Assembly (NCBI GenBank): GCA_003457135.1
Contig: DMSQ01000006.1
Location: 162,154 to 226,153, forward strand
Source: Prolixibacteraceae bacterium
GTDB taxonomy: Bacteria; Bacteroidota; Bacteroidia; Bacteroidales; Prolixibacteraceae
Direction: 5' to 3'
DNA length: 64,000 nt
Shown: piece after piece, positions 26,630-32,655 of the stretch
Layout of the letters: the number at the start of each line of letters is the position of its first letter
Numbering within the stretch: the stretch's first letter is position 1
Notes under the pieces: generated by a model
The model's database searches: none
Told to the model about the DNA's origin: nothing
The model's input: only the letters and a program-made list of their open reading frames with translations
Program-made: the position numbers and the translations under genes

Positions 26630-27229
26630 GTGAATAATTTTAATCAGGTTGCCCGCGAATGGGACAAAGATAAAATGCACATGGATCGTTCGGTAGCTAT
26701 TGCCGCTGAACTCGAAAAGATGGTACCGCTTAATCCTTCGATGAAAGCCCTTGAATACGGAGCAGGAACAGGTATCCTAAGTTTCCTGCTAAAAGATCGG
26801 TTTTCAGAAATTACCCTGATGGATAATTCCGTGGAAATGGTAAAGGTATGTGCTGAAAAGACCGAATTCTACCAAACCAATCACATTCTGCCAATTTGTT
26901 TCGATTTGGAACACAAGGACTATGATGATCATTTCGATATCATTTACAATCAAATGGTTTTACATCATGTAAATGATTATGAGGCCATTATTTATACTTT
27001 TTTTTCTATGCTAAATCCGGGAGGGTATTTGGCCATTGCCGACTTATATACGGAAGATGGCTCATTTCATGGCCCCGATGTAAAAGTCCATTTAGGTTTT
27101 GATCCTGAAAAATTAGCCAAATTGCTCCGGAAAATTGGATTTAAGAACATCAAAAACAAAACTTGTTTCGAGGTGAAACGAGAAACCGGAATAAAATATC
27201 CGGTGTTTTTGCTGGTGGCACAAAAATAA
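26630..27229 (+). CDS. Class I SAM-dependent methyltransferase
   Basis: Cytoplasmic methyltransferase of 199 residues. Motif I is ALEYGAGTGILSFLL (about 40-54), followed by ITLMDNSVEMVKVC and the post-motif DIIYNQMVLHHV typical of UbiE/COQ5-like small-molecule methyltransferases. The GTG at 26630 is the best start because the family-like opening FNQVAREWDKD begins right after it; the next ATG would remove that segment. It probably shares a transcript with the Crp/Fnr gene. The acceptor is unknown. Confidence 0.88.
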   Translation: MNNFNQVAREWDKDKMHMDRSVAIAAELEKMVPLNPSMKALEYGAGTGILSFLLKDRFSEITLMDNSVEMVKVCAEKTEFYQTNHILPICFDLEHKDYDDHFDIIYNQMVLHHVNDYEAIIYTFFSMLNPGGYLAIADLYTEDGSFHGPDVKVHLGFDPEKLAKLLRKIGFKNIKNKTCFEVKRETGIKYPVFLLVAQK

Positions 27230-27511
27230 CAAGGAAAGAGGAAAAGGGAAAAAGGAAATAACTTAAATCTACGAAAGGCCTTCAACTCCAGAGGAATGAG
27301 ATATTTGTAGAATCAGCCATAGGATGGTGGCAATCGTCTGCGAGATATCTTGAATATGGCTGAATTCTTATTCCGGACGAAATGGAATTATGGTTTAAGT
27401 AGAAAGTTGAATCAGAGAAACTATTGACTTAAAACAGTAAATAAAATCAAATGAAAGCTGAGCCACCATTCCGTTTTCCCCTTTCCGTTTTCCTTTTTAC
27501 TTGATATTGAA

Positions 27512-27946
27512 TCAGCTTGTTAAAATCTTCTTCATTGAGTTTCGTTCCTTCTCAGTGAGGGAATCCATTTCTTCCAGTGCATGCTGGATTCTTGTCTTGA
27601 AGTTCCAGCAGGTCATTTGGCGCAACGAAAGCCGACGGCCAAATTCGTAGGACGAAACATCCTCTTTCCCCTTGCACACCTGGTAAGCGATATAAAAAGC
27701 TTTGCTGATCGGGAATTTTACGCCATGAAAAACCGTTCCGTTGGTAGCAGTTTCCTTCGCTTTGCATTTGGTACAGCGACGCGAAAAAGGCTCTTTTCCT
27801 GGACAGGAGTTGGTATTGCCACATTTCTTACACACAAAACCATTGGCCCATTTTATTCCCGCCAGGAATTCGAGGCATTTATCGTCGCTCCTGAACATTT
27901 CCTCAAGCTGTTCAGGACTTAAAATATTACTGAAAATCTGGCTCAT
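27512..27946 (-). CDS. Stand-alone transposase-type zinc ribbon protein (IS1595-like)
   Basis: Protein of 144 residues resembling the N-terminal part of IS1595-family transposases. LSPEQLEEMFRSDDKCLEFL leads to a zinc ribbon with CKKCGNTNSC and CTKCKAKE (two CxxC pairs), then TNGTVFHGVKFPISKAFYIAYQ and SYEFGRRLSLRQMTCWNFKTRI. The DDE catalytic domain that should follow is absent: the chain ends normally with a Lys/Ser-rich tail and no inverted repeats flank it. It reads as an intact, possibly domesticated DNA-binding protein. Two dyads lie just upstream. The ATG at 27946 fits the promoter box at 27962. Confidence 0.82.
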   Translation of the reverse strand: MSQIFSNILSPEQLEEMFRSDDKCLEFLAGIKWANGFVCKKCGNTNSCPGKEPFSRRCTKCKAKETATNGTVFHGVKFPISKAFYIAYQVCKGKEDVSSYEFGRRLSLRQMTCWNFKTRIQHALEEMDSLTEKERNSMKKILTS

Positions 27947-27961
27947 AATTTCTTTCTGATG

Positions 27962-27969
27962 CAAATTTA
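27962..27969 (-). promoter_or_regulatory. -7 box of the zinc-ribbon gene
   Basis: On the minus strand TAAATTTG matches TAnnTTTG, 16 bases before the ATG at 27946. The first dyad begins 7 bases further upstream, in the -10 to -33 spacer. Confidence 0.6.
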
Positions 27970-27975
27970 AACAAA

Positions 27976-28008
27976 TTAGTGTCACTAAAAAGATTTAAGT
28001 GTCACTAA
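27976..28008. promoter_or_regulatory. Tandem dyad operator between divergent promoters
   Basis: TTAGTGTCACTAA at 27976-27988 is a perfect 13-bp palindrome around a central T. TAAGTGTCACTAA at 27996-28008 is a second copy with one mismatched pair. The centres are 20 bp apart, two helical turns, which fits cooperative binding of two dimers on one DNA face. The pair lies between the -7 boxes of the zinc-ribbon gene (left) and the DUF6132 gene (right), so it could control both. The binding protein is unknown; the zinc-ribbon protein is a candidate. Confidence 0.7.
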
Positions 28009-28031
28009 TGCGATTTATTATTTTTCTTTAT

Positions 28032-28039
28032 TAGTTTTG
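28032..28039 (+). promoter_or_regulatory. -7 box of the DUF6132 gene
   Basis: TAGTTTTG matches TAnnTTTG, 27 bases before the ATG at 28066. The tandem dyad ends 24 bases upstream and overlaps where a -33 box would lie. Confidence 0.6.
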
Positions 28040-28065
28040 CAGGCAAACAAATAAGAACAAGTGTT

Positions 28066-28311
28066 ATGGAAAATAATTGTGAAGTTAAACCAAGACCACG
28101 AACAATCAAAGAGTTTTTTAAATCGTGGTTTTTCTGGAAGCCATTTTTAGCAATTACAATCGGAGCCCTCGCCGGATTTTCGTATTATTATTTTGTTGGT
28201 TGTACATCAGGAACTTGTGCGATTACAAGCAGTCCTTATATGAGTACATTTTGGGGTGGTATGATGGGCTTCTTTTTAGTAAATAGTCCTTGCAGCAGAG
28301 GAAAGTGCTAA
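28066..28311 (+). CDS. DUF6132 small membrane protein
   Basis: Protein of 81 residues. A charged N-terminus is followed by two hydrophobic segments (FLAITIGALAGFSYYYFVG and TFWGGMMGFFLV) separated by CTSGTCAITSSPY, with a Cys-containing tail (CSRGKC). The cysteine pattern CxxxxC between the helices is typical of DUF6132, a family often found beside thioredoxin and rhodanese genes in Bacteroidota. Here only a thioredoxin relic remains downstream. Function unknown. Confidence 0.85.
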   Translation: MENNCEVKPRPRTIKEFFKSWFFWKPFLAITIGALAGFSYYYFVGCTSGTCAITSSPYMSTFWGGMMGFFLVNSPCSRGKC

Positions 28312-28312
28312 G

Positions 28313-28429
28313 GAATTTGATTTTGACTTTTATGCCGAATGGTGCGGCCCATGCAGACTATTGTCACCCTGCGTAGAAGAAATCGCGAAAGAATATGCCG
28401 GGAACCATATAAATATTCCCGGCAATTGA
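28313..28429 (+). pseudogene. Thioredoxin relic with intact WCGPC motif
   Basis: One base after the DUF6132 stop codon, 38 codons encode DFDFYAEWCGPCRLLSP and VEEIAKEYAG, the core of a thioredoxin around the active site, then a TGA. There is no start codon, and both the first beta strand and the C-terminal half are missing. The final codons lie inside a terminator hairpin. This is a remnant of a gene that followed DUF6132. Confidence 0.75.
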
Positions 28430-28438
28430 AAATTTTTT
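28398..28438 (+). terminator. Terminator after the DUF6132/thioredoxin-relic locus
   Basis: Perfect 8-bp stem gccgggaa (28398-28405) / ttcccggc (28416-28423) with a 10-base loop, followed by a T-run at 28432-28438. Confidence 0.75.
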
Positions 28439-29237
28439 AAATGTTGCATGTTCCGTTACCCTTGCTTCCTCGTCCCTTTCCAGCTTTACCTTTTCCATTT
28501 CCCTGGCCGTTTCCCTGATCATTCATACGGTATTGCTTCCCTTTTTCCATAGCAGATGTCGCGATTTGGGTATATTCATCCTGACTAATAAAAATCGGGA
28601 TATAGGTTAACCCGAGGTTTATCAATTTCAGATTAAATGCCCTGAGATGGTTGCGCGAACCTTTAAGCAGATTTTCAAATACCAGTGCAATGTTCTCATT
28701 TGTCGTACCGGAAAGTGCTACCGTAAGGTCTTTAATATCCATTTCCTCAATCAAAGCTCCGGTTTTATAGGCTTCTTCAATTGATATGCTTGCTTTGGCA
28801 ACCAAATCGTTATACAATTTTTGAATTGTAGCGTCAGCAAAAATACCTGCTTCGTCCATTGAAGGTTCGGTTGAACCATATTTTGTGAGAAGAAGGATAA
28901 TGGCGTTCAGGTGGTTATTTTCTGCTTTCGCGATGTTTGAGAAAATCTGACTTCCCCATTTCTGAGCAAGGACGGCATAAACATCCCTGGCGAATTTTTC
29001 TTCTACTTTCATTTTTAGTAAAGAAGCCAATTCGCTCTCAGTTAAATCGGAGGTTTCAATCAACGCTGATTTCAAATTGGCTTCAATTACCGAAGTTGTT
29101 CCATCTTCTGAAACACTTAATACACTTGCATACCGCACGTTTTCAGCATTCATGTCATCTTTCTGGCACGAACTTGACACGAATAATGAAATAATAAAAA
29201 AGCTGCTTATCACTAAACTTTTCATACTTGTTTTCAT
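28437..29237 (-). CDS. DUF2202 lipoprotein with Gly/Lys-rich tail
   Basis: Protein of 266 residues with a lipoprotein signal (SSSC, Cys24). The DUF2202 domain (about 60-230) is ferritin-like in pattern: LLKMKVEEKFARDVYAVLAQKWG, FSNIAKAENNHLNAIILLL, SIEEAYKTGALIEEMDIKDL and GSRNHLRAFNLKL supply the repeated Glu and His-containing helices expected for a metal site. The C-terminal 25 residues are low complexity (GNGQGNGKGKAGKGRGSKGNG, split by no other motif) ending TCNI. It is the last gene of the sigma-factor cluster. A second ATG at 29225 also gives a workable signal. Metal binding is inferred. Confidence 0.88.
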   Translation of the reverse strand: MKTSMKSLVISSFFIISLFVSSSCQKDDMNAENVRYASVLSVSEDGTTSVIEANLKSALIETSDLTESELASLLKMKVEEKFARDVYAVLAQKWGSQIFSNIAKAENNHLNAIILLLTKYGSTEPSMDEAGIFADATIQKLYNDLVAKASISIEEAYKTGALIEEMDIKDLTVALSGTTNENIALVFENLLKGSRNHLRAFNLKLINLGLTYIPIFISQDEYTQIATSAMEKGKQYRMNDQGNGQGNGKGKAGKGRGSKGNGTCNI

Positions 29238-29268
29238 ACGTATATTTATATTTTATAATTTTTAATAA

Positions 29269-29598
29269 CTACTTTTTTTGAAAGGCTTCAAAGGTGTCGC
29301 AAATCCCGTTCAGATTGGCATCAACAAAATTTTTGCCTTTTCCTTTGCCCTGTTTTTGTCCCTGTCCCGTGCCAGTGCAATTACCAGTTCCATTTCCTTT
29401 GCTTCCTGATGCTGTAGTAGTGCGGTTTTCGTAGGTATCACAAATGCCATTTTTGTTGGCATCAACAAAAGCAGAACATTTATCTGTTCCATTGCAATTT
29501 CCATGGCCATTCCTCCTTCCGGTACCTGGATTTTCAGCGCCTGCAAAAGTTGTTAAAGCCACAATGGCCAATCCTGTTAAAAAAATCTGTGCTTTCAT
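29269..29598 (-). CDS. Small secreted protein with two DANxNGICD calcium-type loops
   Basis: Protein of 109 residues with a signal peptide ending near TFAGA. The mature part holds two near-identical units, FVDANKNGICDTYE and FVDANLNGICDTFE, each an EF-hand/dockerin-like Asp/Asn-rich loop plus a Cys. Between them lies a Gly/Lys/Gln/Thr-rich linker, and the N-terminal part carries more Gly/Asn and Cys residues. No larger family is recognised. It belongs to a run of secreted proteins with similar low-complexity segments downstream of an ECF sigma factor. Confidence 0.82.
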   Translation of the reverse strand: MKAQIFLTGLAIVALTTFAGAENPGTGRRNGHGNCNGTDKCSAFVDANKNGICDTYENRTTTASGSKGNGTGNCTGTGQGQKQGKGKGKNFVDANLNGICDTFEAFQKK

Positions 29599-29646
29599 AA
29601 TCTTTGTTTTTAATTGATTTACTTATGTTCGTTTGAAAAATTGAAT

Positions 29647-30135
29647 TTACATTTGGTATTTATTTCCATTTCCTCTGCCTTTTCCTCTGCCTTTTCCGCC
29701 ACCGTTTCCTTTACCGTGGCCATTCCCTTTTCCCATTCCTTGCTTTTGGTTCTGATTGTTTTGAATGCCTCCATTGGTTTGAAATTGAAGGAATTGTTTT
29801 TGCTGATCGGCGCTCAAAACAGATGTTACCGCATTCCGGTGAGTCTCTGCCTGTTTCTCTGTTTGTTTCCTGATCTCTTCTTTCTGAGTCTTTTCCGTTG
29901 CCGAACGTCGTTTTTCCTGAAGATCATTTAAAGCATTATTATTTTGAGTTTCCATTGCGGTTATCCGTTCTTTCTGATACCCACTTAGTCCTGAAATTGA
30001 ATTGATGCAGGTTTGATGTGCTATCCCATTACTTTTGCCTTTCCCATCCGGATTGTTATTCGAAATTGCAGCCCTAGAAGTTAAAGTTAAGGCAAAAAGT
30101 ATCCCTGCAAACCGGATTAATCGACTTGTTTTCAT
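29647..30135 (-). CDS. Secreted Spy/CpxP-like protein with Gly/Lys/Arg-rich tail
   Basis: Protein of 162 residues with a signal peptide (about 1-24). The central part is helical and charged, opening with LSGYQKERITAMETQNNNA and closing with LSADQQKQFLQFQ, two LTxxQ-like motifs as in Spy/CpxP chaperones. The last 35 residues are built from GKGNG/GKGRG repeats and are strongly basic. It follows the heavy-metal-sensor-like gene by 24 bases. A role as a periplasmic chaperone or metal/polyanion binder is inferred. Confidence 0.78.
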   Translation of the reverse strand: MKTSRLIRFAGILFALTLTSRAAISNNNPDGKGKSNGIAHQTCINSISGLSGYQKERITAMETQNNNALNDLQEKRRSATEKTQKEEIRKQTEKQAETHRNAVTSVLSADQQKQFLQFQTNGGIQNNQNQKQGMGKGNGHGKGNGGGKGRGKGRGNGNKYQM

Positions 30136-30159
30136 AATTGAAAATCTATAAATGATTGT

Positions 30160-30687
30160 TTATTTATTTCTCCATCGGCTTCCCTGATTTCCAGGCTGAG
30201 GAAGGTTTATCCGATTGTCTTTATTGAGCATCGCCTGAAATATCTCATGCAGTTTTGCTTGTTGCTTGGTTGTGCATATCTTTTTCATATTCAGGTAAAA
30301 AGTGGTAGTTACCTGTTTGAGTTCCCGATGATTATTTCCGACTTCTATAGCCATCTGGCTGAGGCGGGCGCTATCGGGATTTTGAGTACCCAGTTCCTTG
30401 ATCAGATCCTCACGCAATTGAGCCAAATTCATTTCAATGCCTCGTGCTGTCCGGTTAAAAGTCCGGTTGATTTCGCGGAACTGATCGAGCTGTTCATCAT
30501 TCAGGTTTAATTGATCCCTGAAAAATCGGGTCCGTTGTTCTCCCGGAATTTCTTTTTGATCTTCCTGTTTGGTTTCTTTAGCTTCCGAAATTCGGTGATA
30601 GTAAAAGGATCCGATGGTCGAAAGATTGGTGGCAACCAGGATAACGATGATCCAGATCAATATTCGGTATATATTTGAGGAGTTCAT
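30160..30687 (-). CDS. Periplasmic heavy-metal sensor-like protein (Spy/CnrX type), membrane-anchored
   Basis: Protein of 175 residues with one N-terminal membrane helix (YRILIWIIVILVATNLSTIG). The periplasmic part is all-helical, with LNLNDEQLDQFREINRTFN (LTxxQ-type motif), HRELKQVTTTFYLNMKKI and TTKQQAKLHEIFQAML, the layout of CnrX/ZraP/Spy proteins. A short Gly/Pro/Arg tail follows. Its ATG overlaps the anti-sigma stop by four bases (ATGA), showing coupling with the sigma/anti-sigma pair and suggesting it tunes signal perception. Confidence 0.88.
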   Translation of the reverse strand: MNSSNIYRILIWIIVILVATNLSTIGSFYYHRISEAKETKQEDQKEIPGEQRTRFFRDQLNLNDEQLDQFREINRTFNRTARGIEMNLAQLREDLIKELGTQNPDSARLSQMAIEVGNNHRELKQVTTTFYLNMKKICTTKQQAKLHEIFQAMLNKDNRINLPQPGNQGSRWRNK

Positions 30688-31106
30688 AATTCGTCCAATA
30701 AAAATGATTCAATCGGTTCAGCGGCAAAGTCGTTGAGCATTTGGACACTGGTCGCTTGATTATTTTCTTTAGTAGTTGAAGCATTTCTGCCCAATTTTAA
30801 TCCACTATAAATTCCGATAAAAAGCAAGAGCAAAAAGAATGCTGGTTGTGACAATCGTGCCCATTGACTTTGTGCCTGATGTTCCGGATTTTCATTCAGT
30901 CGTGCGCTTAACCGGGTATAAAAGAAAGGCGATATCTCCGTATTTTTTTCTTTTTCGATGATCTGCATTCCTTCTTGTAAGAAAGCTAAAAAGCTGCGGC
31001 AGTCGGCACATTCCTCCAGATGTTTTTCGACGGCAGTCCGCTTGTCAAACGATAATTCATTGTCGAGGTAAAAAATCAGGTCTTTATGGATGCACTTTGT
31101 TTTCAT
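30684..31106 (-). CDS. Anti-sigma factor with zinc-finger N-terminus
   Basis: Membrane protein of 140 residues. The N-terminal ZAS-type domain has HKDLIFYLDNELS and the HxxxCxxC motif (HLEECADC); with the upstream Cys/His of KCIHKD this forms the usual zinc site. One membrane helix follows (AFFLLLLFIGIYSGLKLG, about 93-110) and a short periplasmic tail. The ATG at 31106 is chosen over an in-frame start nine codons upstream. It lies 46 bases after the sigma gene and would hold that sigma factor inactive at the membrane. Confidence 0.9.
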   Translation of the reverse strand: MKTKCIHKDLIFYLDNELSFDKRTAVEKHLEECADCRSFLAFLQEGMQIIEKEKNTEISPFFYTRLSARLNENPEHQAQSQWARLSQPAFFLLLLFIGIYSGLKLGRNASTTKENNQATSVQMLNDFAAEPIESFLLDEL

Positions 31107-31152
31107 TTTGTTGCTTTTAATGTAAGACACCATTCGTTTTAAAAACTTGCAT

Positions 31153-31734
31153 TCAGACGCACTTTTTTTTGTAACAATCCAAAAGTTGTTCCTGAAGGTT
31201 CTTTTTTGCCCGGTGAATCAGCGATTCAACTGAAGCTAAAGAGATTTCCATGATTTCAGCAATTTGCTGATAGGACAGTTCTTCATATTTATTCAGGGTA
31301 AATGCTGCGCGTTGTTTTTCGGGTAACCGGTCGATGGCACGGTGTAACAAGTCGGAGCGTTGTTGGTCGGTAATGTTCCGGTCGGGCTGATCGCCACGGT
31401 TCTCCGATATTTCACTGTTTCTGTTTCGTCCGCCGGTAAAAGTATCTTCGATGGACTGAAAAAAGCGTTTTCGTTTATTGTTGCGAACAAAATTCAGCGA
31501 CCGGTTGGTGGCAATCCGGTACAGCCAGGTGGATATTTTAGAATCTCCCCTGAAATTTTCGGCAGTCCGGAATATTTCCAGAAATACATCCTGAGCCAGA
31601 TCTTCCGCATCAGCTTTGTTATGGACAATTCCCAGACAGGTATTCACAACCATTCGCTGGTAGGTTTCTACCAGAATTTGGAATGATTTGCGGTCACCCT
31701 GTTGAATTCCTTTGATGAGTTGGGCTTCGTCCAT
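31153..31734 (-). CDS. ECF-type RNA polymerase sigma factor
   Basis: Sigma-70 family protein of 193 residues with only regions 2 and 4. Region 2 shows LAQDVFLEIFRTAENFRGDSKISTWLYRIATNRSLNFVR in segments; region 4 shows AIDRLPEKQRAAFTLNKYEELSYQQIAEIMEISLASVESLIHRAKKNL in segments. It heads the cluster with its anti-sigma factor and several secreted proteins. A perfect 8-bp inverted repeat at 31742-31770 sits just upstream and may mark its own promoter or operator. Confidence 0.95.
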   Translation of the reverse strand: MDEAQLIKGIQQGDRKSFQILVETYQRMVVNTCLGIVHNKADAEDLAQDVFLEIFRTAENFRGDSKISTWLYRIATNRSLNFVRNNKRKRFFQSIEDTFTGGRNRNSEISENRGDQPDRNITDQQRSDLLHRAIDRLPEKQRAAFTLNKYEELSYQQIAEIMEISLASVESLIHRAKKNLQEQLLDCYKKKCV

Positions 31735-31741
31735 TCGTATT

Positions 31742-31770
31742 TGTCAAATGTGAATTTAGCTAATTTGACA
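31742..31770. promoter_or_regulatory. Inverted repeat TGTCAAAT-N13-ATTTGACA upstream of the ECF sigma gene
   Basis: Perfect 8-bp dyad, 7 bases before the start codon at 31734. A second short dyad CAAGTT-N5-AACTTG follows at 31774-31790. Location suggests transcriptional or translational control of the sigma operon; no protein can be named. Confidence 0.4.
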
Positions 31771-31820
31771 CCACAAGTTCGGAAAACTTGCACGAGGAAT
31801 CACAATTTAACCTTTTTTAA

Positions 31821-32651
31821 TTACTCAATTCTAATCGTTTTCTTTTTAGATGTATGCGCTTTAAAATATCCCAAAGCCCCATTGTTTATATTTGATGCAG
31901 GGTTGGCTGGTGTAGCGCTCGATTGATTGATGTTTTCGTTTAAGCCGAAAAAATAATTGTACACGGTCTTGTCGATACATTGCAAATCGATCGTCACAAC
32001 ATCACCTTTGTCTGTTTTTACCCTTAGCGGAAGATGCGAGGAACTGCCATTGAATCCAACATCATTTCTTATAAATACATCATTCACCAATGTATCATTT
32101 CGGGTAACCTCAAATTGGTAGTAATTTTCAGAATTAACAGGATCGGTATAATGCGGGGTAATTTGAATGATCGTTTCGTAATCATGATCACCTCCGGGAT
32201 TGCCCGGTCCACCTGATCCGCCTGGCCCGCCACCTGTACCTGAACCAGCAAGGTTTTCCTGTACAAGTGAATCAAGATTTACGCTGTTGGGCATGGTCGA
32301 AACGGCTGTAAAAATTTCATTGCCTATTTTAACCATCATCGTGTAAGGATGGCCTTCAATACCTGCCAAGCCTGACTTGAAGTATATTCCTGCAGATGTT
32401 TCAGTAAGTGTATCTGTTTGATTCAGCTTATTATCGGTTATTGTAACCAAAGTTCCGCTGATTGCCGGATATGCAGTCGTTTCGTCAAAATTGAGCGTTT
32501 TACTGATCCTGACTTTTGATGCACCTGCTACGTTACTTAGATTGCCTTCGATTACAAATCGTGGATTACTTTGATTGAGGTCAATATCAATTACTTTTTC
32601 GCAACTGATTAGAATAAGCAGGACAAGCGGTATGAGAATATATTTATTCAT
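31821..32651 (-). CDS. DUF4249 lipoprotein partnered with a TonB-dependent receptor
   Basis: Protein of 276 residues. The ATG at 32651 gives a lipoprotein signal (LILISC, Cys17) followed by the DUF4249 opening KVIDIDLNQSNPRFVIEG. A Gly/Pro-rich insertion (GSGTGGGPGGSGGPGNPGG) interrupts the domain around residue 165. DUF4249 proteins are regularly encoded after TonB-dependent receptors with carboxypeptidase-like domains, as here (four-base gap), and may act as a SusD-like partner. A longer in-frame reading reaching 32942 overlaps the receptor gene and is discarded. Confidence 0.88.
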   Translation of the reverse strand: MNKYILIPLVLLILISCEKVIDIDLNQSNPRFVIEGNLSNVAGASKVRISKTLNFDETTAYPAISGTLVTITDNKLNQTDTLTETSAGIYFKSGLAGIEGHPYTMMVKIGNEIFTAVSTMPNSVNLDSLVQENLAGSGTGGGPGGSGGPGNPGGDHDYETIIQITPHYTDPVNSENYYQFEVTRNDTLVNDVFIRNDVGFNGSSSHLPLRVKTDKGDVVTIDLQCIDKTVYNYFFGLNENINQSSATPANPASNINNGALGYFKAHTSKKKTIRIE

Positions 32652-32655
32652 CTGA

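Noticed and set aside
27230..27511. Purine-rich and pyrimidine-rich tracts forming a loose inverted repeat between the methyltransferase and zinc-ribbon genes
   Set aside because: The match is low complexity (runs of ggaaa and tttcc) without defined borders, so an insertion-sequence origin for the zinc-ribbon gene is not supported. I see no gene in this 282-base gap.
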